Below, one piece after another: positions 26,857 through 37,470 of a stretch of 64,000 nt of DNA (position 1 is the first letter of the stretch; each line of letters starts with the position of its first letter). Origin of the DNA: Alphaproteobacteria bacterium (GTDB lineage: Bacteria; Pseudomonadota; Alphaproteobacteria; Caulobacterales; Hyphomonadaceae). The position numbers and the translations under genes are program-made. The DNA is taken from positions 82,071 through 146,070 of the forward strand of contig JAAEZZ010000006.1 of NCBI GenBank assembly GCA_018222605.1, written 5' to 3'. The notes beneath the pieces were generated by a model, which was given only the letters and a program-made list of their open reading frames with translations, did no database searches and was not told the DNA's origin.

Positions 26857-27240
26857 ATGAACGGATTTCTCGCAGTCGCAGCTGGCGGCGCCTTGGGCGC
26901 GGCTCTCCGGCATGGTGTCGGCCTAATGGCTGTGCGCCACCTTCCGTCTGGCTGGCCGCATGGCACATTCTTCGTGAATATTGCAGGCAGCATGCTGATG
27001 GGATTGCTGATTGGCTGGCTTGCGCTGCGTAGTCAGGGTGAGCCGCAGGCGATGCGTCTGTTTCTGGCCACGGGCCTTCTCGGTGGGTTCACCACATTTT
27101 CGGCATTCTCGCTGGAAGTGGCGAATTTCATCCGGAGCGGCGATGTGACCAAGGCGGCGCTTTACGCTGTCCTGTCGGTTAGCCTTGGCCTGTTGGCATT
27201 GTTTATTGGGCTCTGGATTGCCCGGAAAGTGTTCGTATGA
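26857..27240 (+). CDS. crcB: Fluoride ion transporter CrcB
   Basis: 127 aa; GALGAALRHG, GFTTFSAFSLE signature. Confidence 0.9.
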   Translation: MNGFLAVAAGGALGAALRHGVGLMAVRHLPSGWPHGTFFVNIAGSMLMGLLIGWLALRSQGEPQAMRLFLATGLLGGFTTFSAFSLEVANFIRSGDVTKAALYAVLSVSLGLLALFIGLWIARKVFV

Positions 27241-28283
27241 GCGGCCAGATTGTCACCGAAACGGTTTCCGAAAAGGAAGCAGACACACGTCTTGACCGGT
27301 GGGTGAAGCGACGCGTGCAGGTCTCCCAGGGGCAGATCGAGAAAATGCTCCGCACGGGGCAAATTCGCGTTGATGGCTCACGCGCCAAGGCCAATACGCG
27401 CCTCCAGGCTGGCCAGCAGGTACGTTTGCCCATTCTGGATACGGAAGCCTCCCGTCCGGCGCAGAAAAAGGCTGACCGGGTTTCTCAGGAAGACCGGGAG
27501 TTCATCCGCGATCTCATCCTGTATGAAGATGATGAGATGATTGCCATCAACAAGCCTGCGGGTATCGCTGTGCAGGGTGGCTCCGGACAGGGGCGTCACA
27601 TTGATGGTATGCTTGCGGCTTTGGGGGATGGTGAGCATCGCCCGGTTCTCGTGCACCGGCTCGACAAGGATACGAGCGGCGTGCTGCTGCTCGCCAAATA
27701 TCCGAAGGCTGCTGCTCAGCTGTCTGAGAAGTTTCGCAGCCGTGACATGAACAAGGTTTACTGGGCCGTCACCGTAGGTGTACCCAACCCACCCTTTGGC
27801 CAGATCCGTTGCTGGATGGTGAAGGGCATTGAAGACGAGAATGAAGAGGGCGGTTACCGCATCATCAATCCCAAGGCGCGCGGTCGCCGCGATGCGGATC
27901 GCGAGCGAATGTTCCGCTCTGCACAAGGCGTTGAAGGCGCACGCCATTCGATCACGGATTATGCTGTGGTTTCGACCGCCGGGCAGAAAGCAGCCTGGGT
28001 CGCCATGAAGCCTGAGACCGGCCGCATGCATCAGCTACGCTTCCACATGCTGGAAATGCAGACCTCCATTCTGGGCGACTTCAAATACCAGTGCCGCCGC
28101 GAAGTGCCGCAAGGGCTGGCGCCCGGTCTGCATCTTCACGCGCGCGCGCTGGTTATCCCGCGCCAGAACGCAAAGCCGATCAAGATCGTTGCGCCGCTGC
28201 CGCCGCACATGAAGCAGACCTTTGAGGCGTTGGGGTTTCTTGAACAGGAAGCGGGCAAGGACCCGATGGCGCCATTCGTCTGA
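27237..28283 (+). CDS. RluA-family 23S rRNA pseudouridine synthase (RluC-like)
   Basis: S4-like N-terminus; VHRLDKDTSGVLLLAK catalytic motif. Confidence 0.9.
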   Translation: MSGQIVTETVSEKEADTRLDRWVKRRVQVSQGQIEKMLRTGQIRVDGSRAKANTRLQAGQQVRLPILDTEASRPAQKKADRVSQEDREFIRDLILYEDDEMIAINKPAGIAVQGGSGQGRHIDGMLAALGDGEHRPVLVHRLDKDTSGVLLLAKYPKAAAQLSEKFRSRDMNKVYWAVTVGVPNPPFGQIRCWMVKGIEDENEEGGYRIINPKARGRRDADRERMFRSAQGVEGARHSITDYAVVSTAGQKAAWVAMKPETGRMHQLRFHMLEMQTSILGDFKYQCRREVPQGLAPGLHLHARALVIPRQNAKPIKIVAPLPPHMKQTFEALGFLEQEAGKDPMAPFV

Positions 28284-28963
28284 TGTCGGGACTGAAGCTT
28301 GCCATCTGGGACGTGGACGGAACACTCGTCGACAGTCGTGAAACCATTCACAATATCATGGTGGAAGCCTTTGGCCTGTCTGGTCTCACGCCGCCTGAAT
28401 ATGATGCTACGCGCCGCATTGTAGGCTTAAGTCTGCATGAGGCGTGCGCCCAATTGGCGCCGGCTGCCAGTGCTGATGACATTGAGAAACTCGTTACTGA
28501 CTATCGCAACTCATGGGTGCGGGCACGAAGTCAGCCGGGCTTTTCACAGCCTCTTTATGATGGCGCGCTGGAGACTCTTGAAGCCCTGCGGGCTGAAGGC
28601 TGGCTGATCGCTATGGCCACTGGCAAGACGCGCCGGGGAATTGCCAGCCTGTTTGAGCTTCATCAGTTGGAGCACTTCTTCGATACCATATGGTGCGCTG
28701 ATGATGGCCCCGGCAAGCCGAACCCCTATATGGTGGAGCAGGCCATGGGCGCTCTTGGCGCTGCGCCTCACGAGAGCCTCATGATCGGCGATGCCATTCA
28801 CGACATTTCCATGGGACGGGCCGCAGGTGTCTATACCCATGGTGTTAGCTGGGGCTTTGGCGCAGCACACGAACTGAAAGAAGCAGGCGCGCATGAAGTG
28901 CACCATGATTTCAGTACGCTGCGTAACAGCCTGATAGCCTTTGATCCAAAGCCCCGGCCCTAG
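28283..28963 (+). CDS. HAD-family hydrolase (phosphoglycolate phosphatase-like)
   Basis: WDVDGTLVDS, ATGKTRRG, IGDAIHDISMGRAAG motifs. Confidence 0.9.
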   Translation: MSGLKLAIWDVDGTLVDSRETIHNIMVEAFGLSGLTPPEYDATRRIVGLSLHEACAQLAPAASADDIEKLVTDYRNSWVRARSQPGFSQPLYDGALETLEALRAEGWLIAMATGKTRRGIASLFELHQLEHFFDTIWCADDGPGKPNPYMVEQAMGALGAAPHESLMIGDAIHDISMGRAAGVYTHGVSWGFGAAHELKEAGAHEVHHDFSTLRNSLIAFDPKPRP

Positions 28964-29772
28964 TTTGGTTTTGACATGCCTTCAGGGGCAACGTCTTCAA
29001 ATGAGCCCTGACCAATCATCAGTTTCACATCGTCAAAATAGGCGACCGTGTTTTCGTGCGCGTTTTCCCCACTGATCGCATAGACACCGAACTTCCAATA
29101 AGGACCTTCCTTGTCATTATAGCCAACAACAATATTGTTCTGCACGGTGTGAGTATCGTCCACCCAGACCTCCACTTTTCCCTCGCCTTTTGTGTTGTAG
29201 ACATCGTGGATAACCAGATTATGCCACTTTCCACGTTCGGCAGGGGCCAGCGGGATCGTCATGCCAGGATTGGTATAGGTGGAGCGTTCGGATTCTCCAG
29301 GTGTGATGACCTTGTTGTCGCCGACAATCAGCAAAACAAATTGTCCGTCCTCGACCGTGATTGCCACAGGAGGGTGGCGCCAGCTCTCGCCCTTGGCAAA
29401 GTCAGGCTGCCCATGGGTTTGAGCAATCATCAGGCGGCGGCCTTCATCGCTTTCTTCTGTCTCATCCAGATAAAAGCGAAACCCAACCCAGTCCTGCCGG
29501 TTTTGTTTATAGCCAGGCACGCGGTCATACCAGGCAGACATCAACTCTGCGCTCTTGGTCGGGCGCGTACCATCCATGTCTTCCTTGCGATGCTCGAAAC
29601 GAAGTGTGCCCTTCGTACCGTCAGGCGCGTCGGCGATCGAGCAGGCATAGTCGAACGCGCACTCCCGCAGCCATGAGTCTGGAGTGTCATAGACGGCAGG
29701 GCCGGGTTTCTCGCATGCTGTGACAGAAAGTGCAGAGAGTGCGCAGGCGATTAGGGTATGTATAGTCCGCAT
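28960..29772 (-). CDS. Lipoprotein polysaccharide lyase (heparin lyase I-like)
   Basis: Lipobox VTAC; jelly-roll-like GKWHNLVIHDVYNTKGEGKVEVWVDDT. Confidence 0.7.
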   Translation of the reverse strand: MRTIHTLIACALSALSVTACEKPGPAVYDTPDSWLRECAFDYACSIADAPDGTKGTLRFEHRKEDMDGTRPTKSAELMSAWYDRVPGYKQNRQDWVGFRFYLDETEESDEGRRLMIAQTHGQPDFAKGESWRHPPVAITVEDGQFVLLIVGDNKVITPGESERSTYTNPGMTIPLAPAERGKWHNLVIHDVYNTKGEGKVEVWVDDTHTVQNNIVVGYNDKEGPYWKFGVYAISGENAHENTVAYFDDVKLMIGQGSFEDVAPEGMSKPN

Positions 29773-29939
29773 GGAGCAGGCTCTTTTCGTTTCGAGACAG
29801 GGGCGTTAATTCAAGCAGTAAATGTGCCATGTTTTCATGAAAATCAGAAAGGCGTTTCGCCTAAGTGCTATTCAGATGTGGGAAGTGGACAGCATATCTG
29901 CCCTTGGAAAGGCACCTATCAGAGCGTACATGCGCGGCC

Positions 29940-30653
29940 ATGACTGACGAAATTCCAAAGCCTAAGCGCTTCTACAAAACTGCTCGCCCCGAGCAGATGC
30001 CCGGGGGCTGGACGATCCAGCTGGACGAGCGCGCGATCAAGACGCCCGCGCGTGCGGCTATGCTGCTGCCGACTGAAAAACTGGCAAAGGCCGTCGCTGC
30101 GGAGTGGAACGCGCAGGAAGAACAAATCGATCTTTTGTCCATGCACCTGACGCGTCTCGCCAATGTCGCGATCGATCGCACGCCTGAGGTTCGCTATGAG
30201 ATGGCAGACGAGTTGGCGAGATACTGCGAAACAGACCTGATCTGCCATATCGCCGAAGACGATGAGGAACTGGCTGAGCGCGAAGAGGCACATTGGGCGC
30301 CGATACGGGCATGGGCCGGACAGGCGCTGGATGTCATTCTGGTGCCGGTAGAAGGTATCATCGCCTCACCGCAGCCGGATGCCTCGCTGGAGGCTGCGCG
30401 CACCTATGCGCTCTCTCTGGATGATTTTGCTCTGACAGGTCTCGTCTATGCCTGCGGTCTCTATGGCTCTGCCGTGCTGGCGATGGCTGTTGTTGAAGGA
30501 GAGCTGTCCGCGACAGACGCCTTTGAAATCTCCCGCATTGATGAAGCCTGGCAGGCCGCGCGATGGGGCGAGGACGATGAGGCAAAGGCTGCAGCCGCTC
30601 TGAGACGTATTGAAGCCAAGGCTCTGGATACCTGGTTGTCTGGCCTGAGCTGA
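29940..30653 (+). CDS. ATP12-family F1-ATPase assembly chaperone
   Basis: KRFYKTA...WTIQLDERAIKTPARA, ETDLICHIAEDDEELAEREEAHWAP. Confidence 0.9.
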   Translation: MTDEIPKPKRFYKTARPEQMPGGWTIQLDERAIKTPARAAMLLPTEKLAKAVAAEWNAQEEQIDLLSMHLTRLANVAIDRTPEVRYEMADELARYCETDLICHIAEDDEELAEREEAHWAPIRAWAGQALDVILVPVEGIIASPQPDASLEAARTYALSLDDFALTGLVYACGLYGSAVLAMAVVEGELSATDAFEISRIDEAWQAARWGEDDEAKAAAALRRIEAKALDTWLSGLS

Positions 30654-30709
30654 CTCTTGCTTGCGACGTCGATCACCTGAATTCCTGATGAACCGGGGTA
30701 AAACCGGCG

Positions 30710-31255
30710 ATGAATGCGCTGGTCAGACCCCGTTCCATTATGTCGTGTTTTGCTGCACGCATGATGAAACGCATCATGAATATCCGAGTGGCTGCCGTTG
30801 CCCTTGCTGCGTCAGCACTCACCGTCGCCTCGGCAATGGCCGATCCGGTCGCCAAGATTGACACTCGTCGTGGCGCAAATACAGGTCTGGTGATTCAGGT
30901 CGATCACAATGATCACGGCTATCGCGGTCGCCCCAAGGGAGGTTATCGCCTGAATGAGTGGGGTCAGACCCGCTTTGAGGAACGTCGGCTGCGCCGCGAT
31001 GCTGTTCGTACTTGCCGGGCCGAAATCAATCGTGCCGCATGGCGCACAGGCTATCGCGATGTCGATTTTGATGATGACCGGCGCGTCCGCCAGATTGGAC
31101 CCTATGGCTTCCGCATCCGGTTTGATGATGTGGAGTTCGAAGGGCGGCGCCGGGACCGCGAAAGAGATGTCACCTGTGTGGTTCGCCGCGGACATGTGAC
31201 CCAGCTTGAAGGTATTCCGGATAGAGGACGATACGGTCACGGTCGCAGATATTAG
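30710..31255 (+). CDS. Hypothetical exported basic protein
   Basis: Signal peptide MKRIMNIRVAAVALAASALTVASAMA; Arg-rich body. Confidence 0.6.
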   Translation: MNALVRPRSIMSCFAARMMKRIMNIRVAAVALAASALTVASAMADPVAKIDTRRGANTGLVIQVDHNDHGYRGRPKGGYRLNEWGQTRFEERRLRRDAVRTCRAEINRAAWRTGYRDVDFDDDRRVRQIGPYGFRIRFDDVEFEGRRRDRERDVTCVVRRGHVTQLEGIPDRGRYGHGRRY

Positions 31256-31310
31256 GGCATCTGCCCTTGCGTAACTCTTGTGACCAGCCAGCCAGAATGG
31301 CGGCGTCTGC

Positions 31311-31348
31311 ACAGTGCCTCAGGTTTTACACCTGGGGCACTGTTGTTT
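31311..31348 (+). terminator. Hairpin terminator
   Basis: ACAGTGCCtcAGGTtttacACCTggGGCACTGT followed by T-rich tgttt. Confidence 0.65.
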
Positions 31349-31435
31349 GAAAAGGCCTAACGACGCACTTGCGTTTGCTGTTCTGCTGTATAAGCACGTC
31401 TGAAACAAAGAGTAACAGACGGCTGGGAGAGGCCC

Positions 31436-32968
31436 ATGAAGGACGTAATCGAAGCGCTGGAAGCAAAACGTGAGCAGGCCCGCCTGGGTGGTGGCGAAGC
31501 CAGAATCGAGAAGCAGCATGCCAAGGGCAAGCTGACAGCTCGGGAGCGGATAGGCGTTCTTCTGGATGAAGGCAGCTTCGAAGAGTACGACATGTTTGTG
31601 GAGCACCAATGCTCCGATTTCGGCATGGAAGAGCAGAAGATTCCTGGCGATGGTGTCGTCACAGGGCAGGGCATGGTCAATGGCCGTCTCGTCTATGTCT
31701 TCTCAAAGGACTTTACCGTTTTCGGCGGATCTCTTTCCAAGGCCCACGCCGCGAAGATTGTGAAGGTACAGCAGGCAGCCGCCCGTAACGGTGCGCCCGT
31801 GATCGGCATTTTCGATGCTGGCGGCGCACGCATTCAGGAGGGCGTCGATTCGCTCGCTGGCTATGCAGACATCTTCATGGAGAACGTGCTGTCGTCCGGC
31901 GTGATTCCTCAGATTTCCGTCATCATGGGCCCTTGCGCAGGCGGCGACGTTTACTCTCCCGCGCTGACCGACTTCATCTTCATGGTAAAGGACACGTCCT
32001 ACATGTACGTTACCGGTCCGGACGTTGTGAAAACCGTGACCAATGAAGACGTCTCCCATGAGGACCTCGGCGGTGCCCGCGTTCATGCGGCGAAATCCGG
32101 TGTCGTGGATGGCGCATTCGAGAACGACATCGAGGCGCTGGTTCAGATGCGCCGTCTGATCGACTTCCTGCCAGGGTCTAACCGCGAAGACCCGCCGGTC
32201 CGTACGGTCTATGATTCTGCGGAGCGGGTTGAGGACAGCCTCGACACGCTGATCCCGCCGAACCCGAACACACCTTACGACATGAAAGAGCTGATCGAGA
32301 AGGTTGCCGATGAAGGCGACTTCTTTGAAATCAGCCCGAATTTCGGGGCGAATATTATCTGCGGCTTCGGGCGTATTGAAGGCTCGACCGTTGGCTTTGT
32401 GGCTAACCAGCCGATGACGCTGGCCGGTGTTCTGGATATTGATGCCTCCCGCAAGGCCGCTCGGTTTGTGCGTTTCTGCGACTGCTTCAATATCCCGGTT
32501 GTGACCTTTGTGGACGTCCCGGGCTTTATGCCGGGCACGAAGCAGGAATATGGCGGCCTCATCAAGCATGGCGCGAAGCTTCTGTTCGCCTATGCCGAGG
32601 CAACTGTGCCCAAGGTAACGGTCATCACGCGCAAAGCCTATGGCGGCGCCTATGACGTGATGAGCTCCAAGCATCTGCGCGGCGATGTGAACTATGCTTG
32701 GCCGACAGCAGAGATCGCCGTGATGGGCGCGAAAGGCGCTGTTGAGATCATCTTCCGCAAGGACCTTGGGGACGATGAGAAAATCGCCGCGCATACGAAA
32801 ATGTATGAAGACAATTTCGCGAACCCTTATGTCGCTGCGCGCAAGGGTTATATCGACGATATCATCATGCCGCACTCAACGCGCCGCCGTGTTGCCAAGG
32901 CGCTGCGTACTCTCCGTACCAAGCAGCTGGAAAATCCTTGGAAGAAACACGACAACATTCCGCTCTAG
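31436..32968 (+). CDS. pccB: Propionyl-CoA carboxylase beta subunit
   Basis: 510 aa; carboxyltransferase motifs [19 protein letters not shown] and [18 protein letters not shown]. Confidence 0.9.
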   Translation: MKDVIEALEAKREQARLGGGEARIEKQHAKGKLTARERIGVLLDEGSFEEYDMFVEHQCSDFGMEEQKIPGDGVVTGQGMVNGRLVYVFSKDFTVFGGSLSKAHAAKIVKVQQAAARNGAPVIGIFDAGGARIQEGVDSLAGYADIFMENVLSSGVIPQISVIMGPCAGGDVYSPALTDFIFMVKDTSYMYVTGPDVVKTVTNEDVSHEDLGGARVHAAKSGVVDGAFENDIEALVQMRRLIDFLPGSNREDPPVRTVYDSAERVEDSLDTLIPPNPNTPYDMKELIEKVADEGDFFEISPNFGANIICGFGRIEGSTVGFVANQPMTLAGVLDIDASRKAARFVRFCDCFNIPVVTFVDVPGFMPGTKQEYGGLIKHGAKLLFAYAEATVPKVTVITRKAYGGAYDVMSSKHLRGDVNYAWPTAEIAVMGAKGAVEIIFRKDLGDDEKIAAHTKMYEDNFANPYVAARKGYIDDIIMPHSTRRRVAKALRTLRTKQLENPWKKHDNIPL

Positions 32969-33001
32969 GATACGAAGCCCGGAGTTTGAGATCTTTTCTG
33001 C

Positions 33002-33035
33002 CCGAGGGCCAGATAGCCACTATGCTGGCCCTCGG
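33002..33035 (+). terminator. Hairpin downstream of pccB
   Basis: Perfect 11-bp arms CCGAGGGCCAG/CTGGCCCTCGG. Confidence 0.6.
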
Positions 33036-33176
33036 CGTGTTTGATTACGTATACAAATCTTAGATGCAGAAGATTTGGTGCGCGCTCTTATCCGTAAGGA
33101 TACCTGCTGATGGGCAGCATCAGGTCGGTTATGGAAAACTACCCGGAATTTTCCGGGAAAGCTGTCCGGTTTAAAG

Positions 33177-34064
33177 ATGCAGGTAAGTGATATGCGTTGT
33201 GCCTTGGGGCGACCCTATCAGGTTTTTTCGGCGGGTAAGTGCTCGCTGGAATACATGGTGTGCGGGTCCGATGGGCTTGTACCACTCGTCCTTATCCATT
33301 CCGTGGAATATCCTGGCTGGCCGCCTCAGGACTTCTGTGAAGAAGCAGAGGCTGCAGGCTTTCAGGTTATTGCTGTCCGGCGCCCGGGATTTGGCAACAA
33401 TCCAGCCCTTCCATGCATGAGCGGCCAGGCGGATCTGATCGCAAATTTTCTTCGTGCGAATGAGATCAAGGGCGCCGTCATCGTGATGTCTGGTACCGGA
33501 TGCCCGATTGGTTACAAGCTGGTCAAGTTTCAGGATCTGGCGATCCGGAAGTCAATCTTTGTCAATTGCTGTTTCAATTACGACCAGATCGCCCAATTCC
33601 AGCCTGAGTGGTACAGCAAGATCATTCAGCAGACGCTGAAGAGTGTCTCCGGCGCCAGATTGTCCCTAATGGCACTCAAAAGCTCCTGGGGCATTTTCGG
33701 CCGCGCCTGGGTGCATGAAACTGCTTTGGCGAAAAGCAAGGGAGACATCTCCTTTCTGCGCGAAAATCCTGAGCTTGTGTCCGAGGCGATTGATAATCTT
33801 CTTGCGCGGCTGGATGTCCACACATTCCATACGGAAATCTCATCTTCGGTCAGAACAGACTCTTCCTTGACCGATGGCTATTTCGAGGACGTACCGGCGC
33901 TTGTCATGTCTGGCAGTGAGACCACGGGGACATGGCAAAAAGGGGTAGAGGCCGAGGCTGCGCGTCTCGGGCTACCTGCAGTTACCTATCTGCCTTCTGG
34001 AGACTTTCTGGCGGCCTATCAGTCGCCTGGAGAGTTTTTTGTCTCGCTGCAAAAGCAGATGTGA
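33177..34064 (+). CDS. Alpha/beta-hydrolase-like protein
   Basis: 295 aa; LVLIHSVEYPGWP, AVRRPGFGNNP; nucleophile region degenerate (VMSGTGCPIG). Confidence 0.55.
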   Translation: MQVSDMRCALGRPYQVFSAGKCSLEYMVCGSDGLVPLVLIHSVEYPGWPPQDFCEEAEAAGFQVIAVRRPGFGNNPALPCMSGQADLIANFLRANEIKGAVIVMSGTGCPIGYKLVKFQDLAIRKSIFVNCCFNYDQIAQFQPEWYSKIIQQTLKSVSGARLSLMALKSSWGIFGRAWVHETALAKSKGDISFLRENPELVSEAIDNLLARLDVHTFHTEISSSVRTDSSLTDGYFEDVPALVMSGSETTGTWQKGVEAEAARLGLPAVTYLPSGDFLAAYQSPGEFFVSLQKQM

Positions 34065-34440
34065 ACAAGGCTACCCAAGTTAGAATTGGCTCACCTGAGG
34101 CGGTCGGCTCAATCAGAACAATTTGAGTTTCAGACGGTTGCGGAATGACCGTACAGCGCGACTGAAAATTCCCGGTACAGCGGGAGAGGTTTTCGCTGCG
34201 TCATGTCAATATCTCCGGCATTCTGTAGTAACTATTAGAGGTATTGAATTGCCAGTTTGCAGATAAATTTACAAAGGAGTAACGGAGCTTCCTCTACCTA
34301 TGACCCTAGGATATATACGTATGGCTTTTTCAAGCTGTCGGGGAAACAGTGTCAGAGTGTGGTTTAGGTTTGGTTTTAAGGTGGCGTAGCCTGTCCAGGG
34401 CCCGTTCAGAAGGGCTTCGAGCTTGAGAAACAAGGCCGTG

Positions 34441-34465
34441 GGAACCTTTGGTTCATTTTGGGGTT
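34441..34465 (+). promoter_or_regulatory. Possible EcfG-type promoter GGAAC-N16-GGTT upstream of phyR
   Basis: Close to known GGAAC-N16/17-CGTT; one mismatch in -10. Confidence 0.35.
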
Positions 34466-34506
34466 GGAACTAGGTTATCTGTCCTGTTCTGGTTAAGGGG
34501 GGCTGA

Positions 34507-35289
34507 ATGCTCTCAGATCTGATATCTTCTGAATTACCGTATCTACGCCGTTATGCGCGGGGGCTTATGGGTCAGCAAACCGAGGGTGACGCTGCCGTTG
34601 AGGACATGATCGAGTCCTTGATCTTCCGCATTTCTGTTGCGCCTGAGATAAAATTCAACAGGGCTGACCTGTTTGCCGAGCTCGACAAAACGGCTCGCAA
34701 GCGCATCGCGTCCTTGTCTGATGACAGCGGCATCGCACGCATTCTGAATGCCATGTCGACGGAAGAGCGTCGTACCCTTCTGCTGACCATTGTTGAAGGT
34801 TTCACAATTGTGGAAACTTCCAAGATCCTTGGCATGACCATCGAAAAGGTAGAGGAGACGCTCAAGACAGCGGAGACCACGATTACGCACGCTGTTTCGA
34901 CGCCTGTGCTGATCATCGAGGATGAGACGCTGATCTCTTACCAGCTTTCCCAGATCGTGCGTGAGGCGGGGCATACGATTGCGGCTGTTGCGACCACGCA
35001 GGGCGAAGCCGTGGAATTTGCGCGCACTGGCAATTTCGGCCTGATCCTTTCGGATATTCGGCTGGCAGATGGTTCGACCGGTATTGATGCCGTCTCGGAT
35101 ATTGAAGGCTTCATGGATGACGCCGTGCCTGTGGTCTACATCACGGCTTATCCGGAAATGCTGTTGCAGGGTGGAGTAGGCGAACCAGCCTACCTGATCC
35201 CCAAACCGTTCGATCCGTTTCACGTTCGCACGGTGATTGATCAGGCTGTCTTGTCCGCCTACCTCGCAGATACGCGCAAGGCCGCTTAG
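34507..35289 (+). CDS. phyR: General stress response regulator PhyR (sigma-like domain plus receiver)
   Basis: 260 aa; sigma-like N-terminus; receiver VLIIEDETLISYQL...LILSDIRLADGSTGIDAV...VVYITAYPE...LIPKPF. Confidence 0.92.
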   Translation: MLSDLISSELPYLRRYARGLMGQQTEGDAAVEDMIESLIFRISVAPEIKFNRADLFAELDKTARKRIASLSDDSGIARILNAMSTEERRTLLLTIVEGFTIVETSKILGMTIEKVEETLKTAETTITHAVSTPVLIIEDETLISYQLSQIVREAGHTIAAVATTQGEAVEFARTGNFGLILSDIRLADGSTGIDAVSDIEGFMDDAVPVVYITAYPEMLLQGGVGEPAYLIPKPFDPFHVRTVIDQAVLSAYLADTRKAA

Positions 35290-35300
35290 GGCCTTGTTCC

Positions 35301-37412
35301 TTAGAAAGAGACCTTGATGCCGGCGCGGATGTTCTGTCCCGGTGCCGGGACCGTTTCTTTCAGCACGGATGTTGAGTAGCGAACCTCTTCATCCGTCAGA
35401 TTGCGTCCTTCGACGAACAATTGCGTGCCTTCCTTGCCAAAGCCCAGTGCGGAGAGCTTGAAAGCAGCTCGCGCTCCGAAGGTCGTATAGCCATCGGTCG
35501 GCAGGCTGCCTGCACCGGGATCATCCTGATCTGCCGCAATCGTCATATTGGCTTGCACGGACCAGAGCTTCCAGTCGGCTTGTAGAGAACTGTGGAATGT
35601 CACAGGCGGCAGATAAGGGATGTTTCCGCCGTCATCCAGTTCGCCATTGACAAAATCAATACTGGCGTTTGCTATCCAGTCAGCTGACAGGGCGCTTTGG
35701 GGGATCCGGGCTTCGCCATAGATTTCACCCCCGAAGAATTCCGCGTCTTGTTGACTGAACAGATACACCGGCACGCCGTCCACTTCATCTGTCAGCACAC
35801 CTTCATTCAGGGTTGAGCCTGGTGTCAGATAGATGAAGCCGTCAAAATCTGTCAGGAACAAGTTGCCGCCCGCGCTGAGCCAGTCATTTTCCCAGCGCAC
35901 GGTGGCTTCGAGGTTCGTACCTTTTTCCTTGTTGAGTGACGTGTTGCCAACTTCGTATTGGCGGGTGGCAAGGTGGGCGCCATCCGCGAAGAGTTCGCTC
36001 TCATTCGGGGCACGTTCCGTGTAGGAGAGCTGCACACCTGTAAACCAGCTCGTTCCCCAGTGCGCATGTGCACCCAGTGAACCGCTCACGAGATTGAAGT
36101 CGACCTTTCCGGCGACGGAGTTGTCGAGTTCGACATCATCGAAGCGAAGTCCGCCCTCAATACCCGCGCCATCCTCTAGTTCGTAAGTCTCATAGACAAA
36201 GACACCCAGATTCTTGGTCTTGGTCGGCGTGATGAAAGCTTCATCGCCAAAGGCGCCGATTTCCTTGTCGAGATATTGAAGCCCGAATGCACCTTCGATA
36301 TTGCCGATCAAATTGCCGACCTCGATCCGGGCTTCCGTGCCGTCTGTATCATAGCGGGTGCCAGGCTCGCCTGGGGCCTCGAATTCCGTGTGAGTGTAGT
36401 CAGCAACGGAAAGGTTGGCTGCGACATCCTTGAGAATGCCGTAGTCCAGATTCATGCCACCGCGCAAATCGTAGCGGGTCTGCTCCAGATCGATGAAAGG
36501 CGACTCTTCTTCATGGTCGGCTTCTTCTTCGCCGTCATGACCTTCTTCTCCGTGTTCATGTCCCGGCAGGCCATATTCAGATGTCTGATGTCTGACGCCA
36601 AAGCCCAGAAAGCCGTTGTCGCCTACCCAGGAAAGTCCACCGGCAAATGTACCTGTTTGCAGAAAGGAATTTTCAAGCGTGCCATAGGCCTCTTCATGTT
36701 CGTGCTCATGGTCATGATCTTCTTCGCCTTCCTCATGCTGTTCGGAAGCTCTGAGGCGAGAAGATTCGGCAAATCCCGGAATATCGTAATTCCCGAAGTC
36801 GCGAGCCGAGGCGGACAGTGTGAGTACGAACGGGCCCGTCGTGTAGCGTACCTTGCCAGCGGTCTCTGTGCCATCATTGACACTATTGGTGGCCGCAAGG
36901 CCGTCAAAGCTGAGGGGCTCGTCTGGAAGTTTCTCGACAATCAGGCCGTCAATGACGTTAACCACGCCGCCAATGGCCTGGCCGCCATAGGCGAGAGCCG
37001 CCGGACCGCGAAGGATTTCGACCTTTTCGGCGTCGATGCCATCAGCTGCAGCCTGATGGTCCGGGGAGGCCGCAGAGACGTCGATCACGCCAATGCCATT
37101 GGTAAGTACCAGGACGCGTTCTGCGCCAAGTCCGCGCAGAACCGGACGGCTCGCGCCCTGTCCGAAGAAAGTCGTGGAGACGCCAGGCTCAGAGGCCAGC
37201 GTGTCCCCCAGTGTGCCGGAGAGTTTTTGAACCAACTCGTCACGATTGATGGAGCTGGCATTGCCGATCATCTCGTCGGTGTCACGTTGCGGGCCGACGC
37301 CGGTCACGATGATCGTATCCAGGGTTTCAGGGGCGTCTTGAGCAAAAGCAAGCGGGCTCACGCCCAGCAGAAGGGTTGCCGCAAGCACGCGGCGGGTATT
37401 GGAGGATTTCAT
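35301..37412 (-). CDS. TonB-dependent receptor with His/Glu-rich metal-binding-like segments (ZnuD-like)
   Basis: 703 aa; plug domain; EEDHDHEHEHEE and GHEHGEEGHDGEEEADHEE; C-terminal GIKVSF. Confidence 0.85.
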   Translation of the reverse strand: MKSSNTRRVLAATLLLGVSPLAFAQDAPETLDTIIVTGVGPQRDTDEMIGNASSINRDELVQKLSGTLGDTLASEPGVSTTFFGQGASRPVLRGLGAERVLVLTNGIGVIDVSAASPDHQAAADGIDAEKVEILRGPAALAYGGQAIGGVVNVIDGLIVEKLPDEPLSFDGLAATNSVNDGTETAGKVRYTTGPFVLTLSASARDFGNYDIPGFAESSRLRASEQHEEGEEDHDHEHEHEEAYGTLENSFLQTGTFAGGLSWVGDNGFLGFGVRHQTSEYGLPGHEHGEEGHDGEEEADHEEESPFIDLEQTRYDLRGGMNLDYGILKDVAANLSVADYTHTEFEAPGEPGTRYDTDGTEARIEVGNLIGNIEGAFGLQYLDKEIGAFGDEAFITPTKTKNLGVFVYETYELEDGAGIEGGLRFDDVELDNSVAGKVDFNLVSGSLGAHAHWGTSWFTGVQLSYTERAPNESELFADGAHLATRQYEVGNTSLNKEKGTNLEATVRWENDWLSAGGNLFLTDFDGFIYLTPGSTLNEGVLTDEVDGVPVYLFSQQDAEFFGGEIYGEARIPQSALSADWIANASIDFVNGELDDGGNIPYLPPVTFHSSLQADWKLWSVQANMTIAADQDDPGAGSLPTDGYTTFGARAAFKLSALGFGKEGTQLFVEGRNLTDEEVRYSTSVLKETVPAPGQNIRAGIKVSF

Positions 37413-37470
37413 TTTGGATGTTTCCTTACAAACAATAGGCAGGGCTGCCCGTAGGCAGCGAATTCAGAGC

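Noticed and set aside
31703-32875. 390-aa minus ORF over pccB
   Set aside because: Shadow ORF; pccB is unambiguous.
36276-37454. 392-aa + ORF antisense to TonB receptor
   Set aside because: Shadow ORF; receptor reading frame has signal, plug and barrel features.
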